A stretch of 64,000 nt of DNA from Ignelater luminosus. Taxonomy: Eukaryota > Arthropoda > Insecta > Coleoptera > Elateridae. Location of the stretch: the NCBI GenBank assembly GCA_011009095.1, contig VTPC01091271.1, positions 1 through 64,000 on the forward strand, written 5' to 3'. The notes under the pieces were generated by a model, which saw only the letters and a program-made list of their open reading frames with translations, was not told the DNA's origin and ran no database searches. Position 1 is the first letter of the stretch; each line of letters starts with the position of its first letter. The position numbers and the translations under genes were made by a program. Below, one piece after another: positions 1-28,045 of the stretch.

Positions 1-1239
1 GAGTTACATGTGTTATGTGCAAAGTAATACGCAAGTGGTTGATTCCAGTTGTTATAGAGACCCCTTATCATTATAGTCAGTACATTTAATGCAGGATTAA
101 ACTGTTTCCCATTTCCTAAGTCCTCAAAGCCTACTACCTCGTCATCTTTCAAGTTGTAGAACAGATGTGCTTTAACAGACATCTCATCAAAACATATCAG
201 ACAATTTTTATCTACATCTAGCAAGGTATCAGTTTTTAACTTTAATATTTGTAACACACCAGTTTGTATACCAGGAGGTATATGAGTAATGTTATTAAGT
301 GTACTTTCTGATGGAAAGTTAAAAAAACTACCTAGATATCTATAACACTTTGGACTTAAGAAATACACTTTTAAACAAAAATGTTTAAATTCATTGCAAT
401 ATCTTCTGCCCTGCCTTTTTTTTGTCACAAGAGGTAGTTGTTGGTATAAAAAAGTTGCAACATGTTCTGCAAAGTGGGACTCGATGAATGAATTGAAATC
501 TGCAACCGTGAGTTTATCTTGCAGTGGTTTATTGGCAATCTCCAACTGTTTCCTCAATGACAGATTTTCTTTTTCTAACATACGAATTTGAAGGCGCGAT
601 GCTTTCTCTCTGAGTGTACTCTCACTCAGTGGCTTTTCAGTTTGACTAACCCGAGATGGTGATGGAGGCCTGCTAGGAGCGACAGCAAGACCAAGAGGTT
701 CTGTGGTAGGCGATGGTGGCATATTGATGTCTGGATCTATTAAACAAACTGAAATTTGTAAAAAAACATTAATCGAGTCAATGCAAGTACATACAATTCC
801 TTTTACTTCATGTAATTGCAACATAATTAGTCAATACTACTATTATTAAAAACTTATTAGATTACTTAAACGTAACTTACTTAACTCTTCTTCTGCAGCT
901 TCTTGCTGCATTAGAGTAGGTGTGGCATTTGAAGAAAGATTTTTCTTATTTTTTCCTTTGATGCAATCCTTTTCAAAATGCGCTGAACAGACCTTGTAAT
1001 ACGTACTTTGCATTAACATCTCTAGATGATCTTTATATACATCGTAGATCTTACAAAAACGTGCCCATTCTGCACATCTAAAATATTTACTTTATAATAG
1101 CATTTTCATAGTTAATCAGAAGTAACAGAACTTTTATTCATTACCTTTGTTTATCTTTCGGAAATTTAAAAAAATGCACATTGAATGTTTCATTATTAGC
1201 CCGGCATCCTTTCACAACACAAACGCTCTTACAACTCAT
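1..1239 (-). CDS. THAP-domain P-element-like transposase, 5' part (runs off window edge)
   Basis: Three exons on the minus strand: 1239-1145 (ATG at 1239), 1077-881 and 736-1, joined by GT-AG introns with matching phases. The N-terminus is a C2CH THAP DNA-binding domain: paired Cys in 'CKSVCVVKGC', the 'FFKFPKD' segment, a 'CAEWARFC' segment and the C-x2-H of 'VCSAHF'. A Ser/Pro-rich linker follows, then a Leu-zipper-like coiled coil (about residues 130-155), then an RNase-H-like region in which 'ICFDEM' probably carries the first catalytic Asp. No stop occurs up to base 1, so at least 340 residues are open. THAP plus coiled coil plus this catalytic fold is the architecture of P-element transposase and its domesticated relative THAP9. 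Whether it is a mobile P element or a tamed host gene cannot be told, because the C-terminal half and both element ends are outside or unclear. Confidence 0.8.
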
Positions 1240-1455
1240 TTTAACAAATAAAAGTAACTCAGGTATAGGTTAGACCAGTGCTGTATACGTGGAAGTAAAC
1301 TAAAAGTAAACTATACCGGTCTAACCTCACTCGGCAGCTGGCTCGGCGTTCGACCGTCGTGACATCTATTATAGAAAAGCGAACCACCCTCCAATTTGTT
1401 GGTTTGTTTATGAGCTAGTTTCCCGCCTTTTTAATAGTTGTTTTACTTGTACAGA
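1240..1455. other. Upstream flank of the THAP transposase gene
   Basis: No gene is visible. A short inverted repeat (GGTTAGACC at 1268-1276, GGTCTAACC at 1318-1326) lies within 100 bases of the THAP start codon. It could be promoter structure or the remnant of a transposon end. Confidence 0.4.
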
Positions 1456-2362
1456 ACTGTAACCGGGGTGCAGTGTTGCCAACAATGGCGGTTTTTCGCC
1501 AAATTAGCGTTTTGCTGGATAATTATGGCCCCCAAAAGTTCTTGTTGGCGCTTAAAAATTGTTTAAGTTTAAATCTGTCTGACTTTAAAATATAATAACT
1601 ATTATTACTTTTACTGCATCTCAGCAATACAAGTTCTACAGGGAATCTTAATATATGTGCAATTTGAACCGATATTCGGCGGTAGTGCCCTCTAGTAAAC
1701 AAACTGAGAATATACGTGATGTTTCAATAAAAATGTTACCGAGATTTAAATTGGCGCTTAATATGGCGCTTTTTTATCTCAGATGGCGCTATTTGGCGCT
1801 TTGACGGAATGGATTGGCGCTTCTATAAGATAAAATATTGGCAACACTGCCGGGGTGCTTACCCGGTCAGTTTAAAGCTGATATGATCTAAGGTTTAAAG
1901 TAACCCTGGTTGACGAGTAAGGTTGAATGAGTTAGTAGTAAATTTTGACGTTTGTGAGGTTAGAAAGTTCAAGATTCAAAAACATCGAGGAAATTTTGCG
2001 CGTAATTGTTTCAGCATGGATTCAAAACAAAAAATTGTAGCTATTGCTGCTAGTTTCCTTTTCTCTGGCGACTCTGAAGGTGACGGAAAAAAATATTGTG
2101 GTTGTTGCTCATCAATTTAAGAAATGAGAAAACATAAAAATTATTCGGAAAATGTGGGTTATCACCCGATTAACCCGACCAACCTGCTGACGTCAGATGC
2201 TTGACCCGGGTATATTTCCAGGAATTTCCGAAAACATCTTTTGAATCTTGAATCTTCTAACCTCACAAATTTACTACTAATTCATTCAACCCTACTCGTC
2301 GACCAGGGTTACTTTAAACCATATATGCTTTAAACTGACCGGGTAAGCACCCCGGTTACAGT
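1456..2362. mobile_element. Harbinger-like element with long inverted arms, split by a hAT MITE
   Basis: The ends read ACTGTAACCGGGGTG and, inverted on the right, CACCCCGGTTACAGT. The inverted similarity runs about 140 bp inward on each side (left 1850-1995 after the nested insertion, right 2220-2362). The centre holds a short open segment beginning 'MDSKQKIVAIAASF' (from 2016) and, after a break, 'GYHPIN' (about 2160). Both resemble the N-terminus of PIF/Harbinger transposases, whose typical motif there is 'WVHPIN'. I therefore read it as an internally deleted Harbinger-type element of about 520 bp plus the 379-bp insertion. No 3-bp target duplication is evident. Confidence 0.6.
1471..1849. 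mobile_element. hAT-type MITE nested in the Harbinger-like element
   Basis: The element starts CAGTGTTGCCAAC and ends with the inverse (TTGGCAACACTG). It is flanked by an exact 8-bp direct repeat, CCGGGGTG, at 1463-1470 and 1850-1857. An 8-bp target duplication with CAGTG termini is diagnostic of hAT transposons. The 379-bp interior has no coding capacity but carries at least six copies of a TGGCGCTT-like motif near both ends, in the place where hAT transposases bind subterminal repeats. The right part of the host element continues immediately after the duplication, so the order of insertion is clear. Confidence 0.85.
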
Positions 2363-4713
2363 CTGTAGTTTTCCAAATGCTGGGCAACGAACCGTGTCGA
2401 ATAAACGAACCAAACGAACGCTTGGGTTATAATCGGGTTGAAACCGTTGAAACCCGATCGTTCAGAGCGAATTTCCGAAAACGTCTATAATACATGCCGC
2501 AAATAACCAAAATAAAAAACAATGTTCTGATGAAAGTGAGGTTAGGAGACAAAATGCTTCTCTGGAAGTACACAGAAAAATTATTTCAAATTTTATACAA
2601 CGCACAAAATAAGTTTTAGAAATTTAACTTATTGTATGTATCTTTTTTTTTTAATTTAGTAATGCTTAATTTTCTAAACAATAATAATTATTAGCAATTC
2701 TAAAAAACAGTGACATGTGTGACAATTGGAGTAGTAATTCCTCTATAAACTGAATATTATTAGTATTAATGGAGCTGATAAAAATACTAATTTTATGAAT
2801 AAGCATTTTCAGAAAACAGAACCGTTTAACATTCAATACAAAAAGATTGTTTTTGCATCTCCATGGGCACCCATCATAAGGAGCCCCAAACAAACAAACA
2901 TGGGGGGAGAGGGATCTCCTCAGGCTTCAATCAAACATGCAGGGCCCTCTTTGGACTCCAAAATTGACATGATACAGAATTCTTGTGGAATACTGGCTGG
3001 GTGGCAACCCTACTTTTGTGCACTTAAGATGTTGGCAACATCAGTATTTCTGCTGTTTTAGAAATTCCAGACAATATTAAATCCCCTGACTTATTTATAT
3101 TTTCCTAATTTCATAAATTTTTCTCTATTAGCTTTTTTCCGACTTTTTCCAGATTTTCCTTGTTTTCCAGCTGAGGCCAAACTGTGTTCAGGTAATACGA
3201 TTTCTAAGCCCTCTACTTGTTGACAATTGTTTTTAAGACCTTTTTTCCTTAATAAAAGTCATACAAAAGGTGCCTAAATGCGGTATCAGTTAAATCTGTA
3301 TATAGCTCTTTATCCAACAGCCTATTTGTCTAAATGAGGTGTTATTTAGAAATTTGAAAGTTTAGATCATTGTTATGTACTTATAAAATAGATTTAATTT
3401 CAATTTCAATTTTTCTATAGTTACTTGATTAGTTCTAAACAGTTCGTGCAACATTCCAGCCATCTAAATTTAAACAAAAAATTGAATTTTTAGCAACCAT
3501 GGAAATAAAAACTAATGGAAATTAGTGTATTTGATTCAGAATCTTCCATAGAATCCAAATATGTAACGATATACAGTGTCCCATTTAAAATAAGAAAGTT
3601 GATGTCATTTCTAGTGAAACCTGAAGTGATATTAATGTGTTTATCTCAGAGAATTGCATTTATTAATTACAATGTATATTCCAACCGTCATTACGATTTA
3701 TTCATAAATAAAAAAATTAGAAGTCTCTACCTATGACCTTGGTCACCCAGTATAACCAATTTTGTTGCATAGTAATTGATAAGACGTTAACAATGACTTC
3801 GTATCATACATTTTCTAATCCATGGTGTACCAATTCAGTTACTTTTTTATTGCTCTGTATATTCAAAATAAAAACTGGTTGAGGAAACAAAAAAAAACGC
3901 TCAATTAAATTATTGTGTAATTTATTAATTTTCAGTACATACGTACATAATTTACTCGACATATGTACAATCAAGCTATATACATAGACTAAAACCAATT
4001 CTATATTTGCTTAAAAAATAATGTGACGTTTTCAAAATTGATATCTAAAAATATACAGTTCTACATTTACAAATATACAATTGCATAAACGTGCACCATG
4101 ACTTGATAAAACAAAGCAGTGGAAGTTTTATTCAATTCTGATGCTGTTTTCATTTAAATTTCTTAGGAGACACAGATAAGTGCATGCAATTTGCTTATTG
4201 TGTTAGTTTCTAATAAATAGTACTAAAAACAAGTGTATAGATTTAAATAAAAATAAAAATTTTTAGCTTTGGCTTTACATTAGTATATTTTATTAGTTAT
4301 CGTAAAACAAATGCAGGCAATATTCACAATATAGATTTCTAAGGAATGTTTGCTTTTCATACAGCACGCTCCAAAATAATTATATAAATAACAATGCTAA
4401 CAAAATCATATACATCGCTTATATACTCAATACTAAAATACTCACAGTTAATAATGAAAATACTATTTAAATCTGTGTTTGCAAGTAGGCCAGTAGAAGT
4501 TGCGGATACTTATCACATAGTTTATGTTCAGAAAGAAACATTGCACAAGAACAATACTGCAGTAAAATCAGGCTAAACCAACAGTAAATATTATAGAAAA
4601 AATATAAGTACTGCTAAAGCAGGCCTTTGCTTAAACATTCACTAATACAGAAAAAAAAATAATATGAGGTCAGGTACGATCCCATTTTATTACAACAGTT
4701 TTCTTTTGCTGTT
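2363..4713. other. Intergenic region and 3' flank of Su(dx)
   Basis: A small hairpin-forming stretch (GGTTTCAAC/GTTGAAACC type) lies near 2436-2458. A probable short repeat lies at about 3572-3755, with ends TATACAGTGTCCC and, inverted, TATACTGGGTGACC. The AT-rich DNA at 3800-4713 probably contains the Su(dx) 3' untranslated region, with several minus-strand AATAAA-like signals. No convincing coding region is seen. Confidence 0.4.
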
Positions 4714-20523
<15,810 letters not shown>

Positions 20524-21417
20524 TTCTTCGTTTGTCAGCTATCAGTCATCGAAAATCTAAATAATGTACTTTAATTAGGTCTCAATGTCAAGTGTTGATA
20601 AAAATGATTTGATTTAAATTACAATAATTAATTTGCAATGAATTGTGGTAAAAGCACAATAATTGTAATAATTTCTAAATAGAAACACCTGCTCTCTACT
20701 GTTTATTTACAGTTGAGTGATTACAGGGTGCTTAATACCAATTGCATAATAAACTTGCACATTTTGCGACCTATAACTATAAAGTTTGGAACAATGTAAT
20801 AAGGAGCAATTTACTGATAGAACAGATGATAAGTACTATTCTTATCTGATAAGTATGGTAATGAATTATAATCGTAAATACGTAAAATAGTGATGTCAAA
20901 TTAATGGCAACCAAGCATAAATTTCCAAACATGGAATGTTATTTAAATGAATTATCTTACCTTGAGAGGATGTAAAATTAAATATCTCGTTGGAATATTT
21001 GCCGTTTTTACCAGAATCAATTACACTGCTCATATTTTGTAAAAGAAACGAAAATATTAACTACTTGACACAAAATTCCACCTCCATTGAAGTTTTCAGT
21101 TTGGCAACCACCCTTAAAAAATATTATTGTGACAGTCCAAATATTTAAAAATAAGCACAAACATTTTGTTTACGACATGTAAGTATAATTACACAGATAA
21201 TTTTTTTATTTTATTATTTTAGTTACAGCAATTATGTGTCAAATTGACAAAAAGATTGTAAATTTCTAGTTGACAAATTAATTGAAAGTTTGTTGTTTGT
21301 TTTTCTGCAGTTGGTACTTGATAATAATGACACAATTGAAAATCAACATAACCTATCAAAGTGATGTTAATATCACGTGCAGTGTAATTCCCAAGAAAAC
21401 AAGGAATTTTCGTAATT
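20524..21417. promoter_or_regulatory. Shared 5' region between Su(dx) and NOB1
   Basis: The Su(dx) leader continues upstream of the ATG at 20523 to an acceptor (TTATTTAG) before 20556. A further untranslated exon ends at 20961 (CTCTCAAG before GTAAGAT) and probably begins near 21060-21110. NOB1 starts at 21418 on the opposite strand. The roughly 300 bp between them (about 21110-21417) therefore must hold both promoters. No clear TATA element is seen. That the two share elements is inference from head-to-head spacing. Confidence 0.55.
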
Positions 21418-23583
21418 ATGGTTGTTACGGGAGATAAAACTGTCGAATACTTAATTGTTGACACAACCGCTTTTATCCAAAATGCATCATTGCAGGTAAA
21501 GTGCCTTAGTAAAGAATTTTTAATTTAATGATAAAAAGACTGTTAAGTGTTGATGTTTTAAACGAAATAAAGAGTTCATAAAGTTTGACAATTTCGATAT
21601 GTATTTACATTCTTGATAAAAGTTGTTTTACAAGTTTAGATTCCATTAAGAAGTTATCAGCTTTTTGAATTTATTTAGAATCCTAAGGAGAGAGCATACG
21701 AACTGCAAATCCTGAAAATAACTTCTCAATAGACTGGGCTTAAAATAAGTTGTTTGTATTATGTAAAATAAACTCGTAGACAAACTTCTACTGCTGTCTT
21801 ACAACAACATTGCAAGCAAACTGTTTATTTGTATTTATTAAAGCTTTAAGATTGCAAAGGTGTCCTTATTTTTTACGGAAAGTGTATATAACGGGAGTTA
21901 TAAGTGTCGAAGTGTGGGACCAGGATTCTTCATGATTGCCAACATTTTTATAATAAATATATATCTCTAGGCTTTCCATGTAAAAGTAAATGAAATTGAA
22001 ACTGAAAATAAATTTGCTTAATGTCTATTTGCTATTAGTTTAAAGCTGTATTTTCTTTACACTTTTACTTTAAAGTAATTAGAACAAATTCATAACTCTT
22101 TCATTCCTCATGTGAAATCTCTATGTATCCTAGATTATTTCTATACCTGGTATAATATTTACTTTGTAAACATAATTTATTTTTTCTTATTGCAGAATAT
22201 AGGACAACACATCATTACATGTCAGGAAGTAGTTGATGAAATTACAAGTAAAAGGCAACTTCGTCGTCTTGTTGTTCTACCTTATGACTTAGATATTAAA
22301 AATGTATACCCAGAAAACATTAAAGCTGTTACTGAATTTGCAAAGAAAACAGGAGATTATCCTAGTTTATCTGCTACTGATATTAAAATAATGGCACTAA
22401 CTTATCAATTAGAAAAAAGAACATGTTGGCGTAGAACATTTAAGAACAGAACCTGTAATGCAGCGAACAGTCAATGTTATAACAACCAAACAGAAACCTG
22501 AAGATTTAAATGCAGATATAACTGGTTTTTACAAACCAGGTGCACATAAGAAACACACGTCATCAAGAACAACTAGTATTAGCAGTAACACAGATGAAAG
22601 AGTTAATACCGAAAATGATAAAGAAACAGAAGATTGCAAACAACCAGAGAACAAGGAAGAAGCAGTAGATGTTGAAAGTAATGATTTAAAGAAATTAGAT
22701 AAAGAATTATCTGAAAAAATTCCAAACATTGCAATGTGCCAATATGGAATGTTTAGAGGTAGAGCAAAATATTGATGACGTCTTAGTTACTGTTAATGAA
22801 AATATTGATTCTCATGAATTGAACAATGCTGTATCAACTGAAGATTTTGATGAAGAGGAAGAAGAAGTGGATGATGATGATGATGACGACGAAGAGGATG
22901 ATGATGAAGCTGGATGGATTACACCTTCTAATGTAGAAAAAGCTAAGAAAGAAATACATTCTGAACTAATGGAAGAAACATCCGTTAAAGTAGCATGTAT
23001 AACCACTGATTTTGCAATGCAAAATGTTCTTAAACAAATGAATCTAAATGTTGCTGCATTAGATGGACGAATGATTAAACAATTACGAACTTTTATATTA
23101 AGGTGTTACACTTGCTTTAATACAACTAGCATAATGACAAAGCTTTTTTGTCCAAAATGTGGTAATAAAACACTGAAACGTGTTGCAGTATCTCTCGATA
23201 AAGAGGGAAAACAACAAATTCATATAAATGCAAGACGTCCTCTAACTGCAAGGGGAAAGAAATTCAGTTTACCTAGAATTCAAGGTGGTAAGCATTCTAA
23301 TAATCCACACTTAGTGGAAGATCAACCCATGCCTGATCAGAGACCAACAAGATTAGCAAGAACAAAAAATAATCCATTAGATGATGATTACATAGCTGGT
23401 ATTATATGTTCATATAAAAGGTAGCACAAAAGATTTTTCATTTGATATTTTACAGGCTTTTCACCATTTGTTATGAGAGATGTCACCTCAAAATCAGCAC
23501 AACTTAAAATCAGACCCACTACAGATGTAAAACATTGGATGAGGAAAAATCCCAATGAAGCAGTTCGGCGTCGTAGAAAGTGA
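21418..23583 (+). CDS. NOB1: RNA-binding protein NOB1 (18S rRNA 3'-end endonuclease)
   Basis: Exons 21418-21495, 22196-23398 and 23456-23583, with GT-AG introns of 700 and 57 nt; the last exon ends 'NPNEAVRRRRK'. NOB1 cleaves 20S pre-rRNA at the 3' end of 18S rRNA in cytoplasmic pre-40S particles. The PIN nuclease domain is seen in 'YLIVDTTAFIQ' (catalytic Asp), 'CQEVVDEI', 'KRQLRRLVVLPYDL' and 'TGDYPSLSATDIKIMALTYQLE'. A long acidic run follows, then the zinc ribbon 'RCYTCF...FCPKCG' and the conserved 'RPLTARGKKFSLPRIQGGKH' segment. As written exon 2 has two +1 shifts. One lies at the A6 run 22413-22418 in the PIN domain. The other lies between 22697 and 22775, where the A6 run 22714-22719 would fix the frame if it had five A. 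For an essential single-copy gene, sequence error is likeliest. An AATAAA signal lies near 23678. Confidence 0.93.
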
Positions 23584-26500
23584 TAATTATCTATTAAGGT
23601 ATTATTACAAATATTTTTTTAAAGTTTGAAATTACATTAACGTTATATGTATGATACTATATTTGTGTTTTTATTAAATAAAACTTCAGAAAATTAAAGT
23701 AGATTTCTTGTTTAATGAAAAATAGATTATAGAATAATAGATATTTGTTTAATAAGGACCCAAAGTGATATTTTTGTGGACTAGCTGGGGATACTAGCAA
23801 AGGAGGCAAGGAACGAGCATGTCCACAAAATCACTTTGGTCTATTTTCTTGCATAAAAGGGTAGATATTGTGTAACATGGGTAATCACAACAATAGGAAA
23901 ATCAAAAACAAAAAATGCGGTGGCAAAATTTGTGGAAATTGACGTATTACAAATTTATATTTCATAATATGCAATGGTATTAAAATGTTATATGCTAGAA
24001 ATGTATAGATAGCAATATCTTTTTTATTATTATAACTATATTGAATTCATACCATCTTTTTTTAGAAAGTACTACATTGTGTTTGAAGTTGGTATTTACC
24101 ACAAAGTTCCTAGTAGTATCTTTAAAATCGTAAAAGAATCAACTTTAATTGTATAGAATAAGAGATAATAATAGTAATAATAAAAGACGATAAAATAATT
24201 ACGATGTTACCAATAACAATGAAAAAATGTAAAAAACGCATTATTTTAGAATAAAAACGACCAAGTTCCAATTTACTCTACAATCAGATTACCATGTTTG
24301 AACTGCATACACACAAAAAAAAAATAACTTAACACCTTACCTTAGAGTAACAGGGATGTACAAAATTTCATCCCGATTTCTCACCTTCTTGAAATATTGA
24401 AAGAACAAAAAAAATTTTTAATTTAACGTTGACACCCTGTATCTCATACATGGTGAACTTTAGCATGTAGGTAAGTTGGGTTAAATCTAGTGATAAATAA
24501 ATGTATGATTCATTTGAAATATTCATTCATATGTTGTAGAAGTTTTTAAATTGACCACAATATTTAGTTTCGAATATTTTTTTTCATTTGCAGTACTTTT
24601 CTTCCATATTATTATTTGCTTTATACCTGAATCATCAAATATAATTTACAATTTCAAAAAAGCTTTTTTAACAGTCTAGTGCTGGAGATAGGTCTTTTAC
24701 ATTTGGATTTGAAATTTTGCAGAAAAATGTTTAGTGATTTATTGCACTTTTCAAACTGTTACTGAATATATTGTCTTTTAGTTTAATACAATACTCATTT
24801 TTGAAGTATTCTTGACGTATATCCTTTTGATGTATGTTCTTAGATATATTGGTTTTTCCAAGAATAATTCAGTAAATGCTTAGTAATACATTTTTTTTAC
24901 TTTGTTAAAGAAACTGCAAAATATTAGCAAAACTCCTAAAACCGAATTTAATTCAAGGTTGTGGTTTATGATGCCTTTACTAATCATGTATTAAACTTGC
25001 ACAGTTATTTGAATGATGTTCATTTTAAATCAATCTTATAGCTACTTAGTGTATCAACTAAGATTAGTATATGATGTTCACGATGTTTATGGGTCTTATA
25101 TGGCTGTGGCAGAATGTCAGTTTGAGTATTGTAAACCAGGCTGTTTATCTATTAACTCGGCTTGTAAAATCTTATTAACGCCTAATGTGCTTTAAGGTTA
25201 TGATTTAGGACAGTTTAACCTCATGCTGTTGTCTTTTTTGTAACTCTGTAAATATGAGGAAAACTTGATTTCTTTTTAATAAAACAAAACTAATCGGTAC
25301 TAAACGTTTTATGTAAAATTTTTAATCGTGCAATAGCACCAAATGCAGCCGCAGGTATGACAATTTTCAAAAAAAAAGAAAACACTTCCAACGTAACAAA
25401 ATGAAAGCATGGCCTGTTACAGAAACATCGTGAACGTACTATACCTAATATGAGTTATCCAAATGGTCTTTAGTAATACTTATTGAAATTGAATGATATT
25501 TAGTTCAGATGATTTGACTTGAATAGCAACAAATGATTAGTAATGTGAGTTGTTTGAATGGTTTTTAATTATCTCGAGATAACTCTAGATAAACACATAA
25601 CTGAATGATCCTATAATCGTCATGCGATTATGTCCATAACTAGTTACAGTATTCTAAAAGATACAGTGTATTTATGACTTAATTGCTACTTAGCTTATAG
25701 TAAATTTTACAAGTTCGTCACAGTAGGGTGTCATAAATCCGCTTACCTGTGAACACCTTTTCTAACATTGACACAGGGTCGTATTGAGCTAAGTTTTACT
25801 TTCGTAAATACTTTTAAACTAAAATGTTAGAAAAATAAATTATTTCAATATGGTCCTTGGTTTACCCAATCATCTTTGACACGTGCCACTACTTGTATTT
25901 GTTGATTTTTATGAGGGACCCGCTGTGAAATACTTAAGTAGTCAAAGTCATAAACGTGCTATATCTTTTGGAATACTATAGATCATTTCAATCTTATCTC
26001 ACAATTAAGAATCTGCTGTCAACACTTGATTGTTTTCAGGGACAGCCGTCACTTACATCATAGAAAAAATACATACTAGACAATTTGAATAAAGTAATTT
26101 CTTATAATAATAATAATAATGGTGGTAGATAATGTAACAATGTTTATTTCAGAATATGTTGGTTAACAAAGATGTATAATATTTCTACTAAATAAGAAAG
26201 AGGTTTTTTAACTGCTAATAATTGTAAGTGTTGATACAATTGTGTGCATCAAACAAGAATACTTTATAAAAAATTTTTCAAGACTGACTAACACAAGATT
26301 AATTTGCCTAAAAATGCAAACAAGTTTGGACCGACCCAGGAGTCTATAGATATTTTGACCCCTATATGATGACATAATATTGAATTAGAACTTGGCAAAA
26401 GATTGGGATTTTGGATTTTGGTCCTACTGTCCTCCAGATGGGTTAGGTCTCAGAGTCTTACTCCTGGTCTCCTGGGCTAGTCCGACTCTTGAGTGCAAAA

Positions 26501-27438
26501 ACAATATACAATAATAAAATAATTTTTCTTAAATCTGTAATAACTAACTTATAAACCAATTAAGGATAATGTAGGTAACTTAATACACACTTGCAAATAA
26601 GAATTAATTTAGTAAAACAAGAATGTAATATAATAATATTAATAACAACAATAAAATCTAGTAGCTATCATATACTGATCAATTCCTGAGTAGATGGTTG
26701 TCATGAACTACATGAACATGACAGTAACTAGAGAACATTACATACATATAAAATTTGTAAAAATCTCTGTAAATATAATAACTTGCTTTACTTATAAAAC
26801 AGTTGTAATTGGAACTATTATCATTAATATCATTAAATATGAGGCACATTATATAAAATTACTTCTCACTTCATAAGTATTCTATTTATCCTAATATAAA
26901 ATGTCTTTTCTTTGCTCTAGAAGTTGTATCTATAGTATATCGTAACAAGATTATTGACCTTTTCAATAGAATCCTTCCCTGATTCTATCTTTAGTCAAGA
27001 TTTTAACTACAGAAACTTGTAAATACGTAGATATTTTAAAACAAGAGATTTTGTACAACTTTAATACTTTGTATGTCAAAAATAGTTGATTTCCAGATAT
27101 ATAGGGTGTAAAGCAAATCTCTTTAACAGGTGGTAGGGGATATCAATACAAAGAAGTCTTATTTTCTTACAAAAAAATTAATAAAGCTCCAAATTTCTAC
27201 ACATTTTTTAACGATTAATAAAAATCTGAATGATCTCACCCATAGTATCATATGCAGTATGTCCCCGGATTGACTTCACTATAGGTATATTGATCAAAAG
27301 TTTTTGAATCTCGTTTTGATGTTTTGGAAAACTGCCCTGCTTGGTCTGAAAAGAATTTCAAGCACATTTTTAGTTTTTAAAATCTGAACAAAGAATCAAG
27401 CAGAGTTGTTCAGTTTTATCCCTCTTGATACTCATATA
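23584..27438. other. Long AT-rich intergenic stretch
   Basis: No coding region is supported. A short inverted repeat at 23757-23841 (GACCCAAAGTGATATTTTTGTGGAC and its near-inverse around a 37-bp spacer) looks like a tiny MITE. ACACCCTGTATC at 24432 and ATAGGGTGTAAAG at about 27103 are isolated transposon-end motifs. A short open frame at 25013-25195 has no recognisable motif. Confidence 0.5.
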
Positions 27439-28045
27439 CAGGGTGTTTGGTTCACCGCCGTATATACAAAAGGGGGTGGTAGAGGACATGATTTGGAGCT
27501 TATTTAACCTAATATACTATTATACAAAGTGTCACGGTTTTTGAGATATTGCCATTTTTCGTAATTTCACCTAATTGGGCGTTTTTCGCCATTTAAATGT
27601 GAACACCACACTATTGGAAACTTGCTAATAATAATTTTATAATCTTTCATGGCTACTCTATCAATTGTAGTCATTTTTATCCACTCCTGCAAGTGATTAA
27701 ACAAATTAGACCCTGAGAAAGTTGAAAAATTTATGACTCTAAAATTTAACTTTTACTTCATAAGGCTGTAAAAGAAAAAAACCCAATGCTTCATTATGTT
27801 CAAACATTCTTAAAAACATCCCGTTCTTTGCCCTTTAAAATGACATATCAAATGTAAAGGGTATTGACACATTTAATAACAAAAATTGTTACTTTACAAT
27901 ACATATCTAGGTTTTTGAATTGGTTACAAAATAAAACAAACAATAAATTTTAAATAAGTGAATTAACGATTATGCTCGAAATGAGCACCACCGTTTCTAA
28001 TACAATTTCGGGCTCTTCGACGCATTTCAGTCGTGGTTACGCCTA
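27439..28045 (-). mobile_element. 3' end of a Tc1/mariner-type element (truncated)
   Basis: The terminus CAGGGTGTTTGGTTCACCGCC at 27439 is preceded by TA. At the other end, minus-strand translation of 28035-27972 gives 'TTEMRRRARNCIRNGGAHFEHNR' followed by a stop, the typical C-terminus of an insect IS630/Tc1/mariner transposase family. The remaining transposase is missing: the sequence changes abruptly to LINE-like DNA at about 28045. The non-coding tail between stop and terminus is about 530 bp, long for this superfamily. Confidence 0.6.

Noticed and set aside
2795-3061. 88-codon plus-strand frame
   Set aside because: No domain or family pattern; composition looks like chance or repeat sequence, with no splice support.
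4394-4576. 60-codon plus-strand frame in the Su(dx) 3' flank
   Set aside because: AT-rich random frame without motif, probably within the Su(dx) 3' untranslated region.
22812-23006. Serine-rich minus-strand frame
   Set aside because: Shadow of the acidic GAT/GAA codon run in NOB1.
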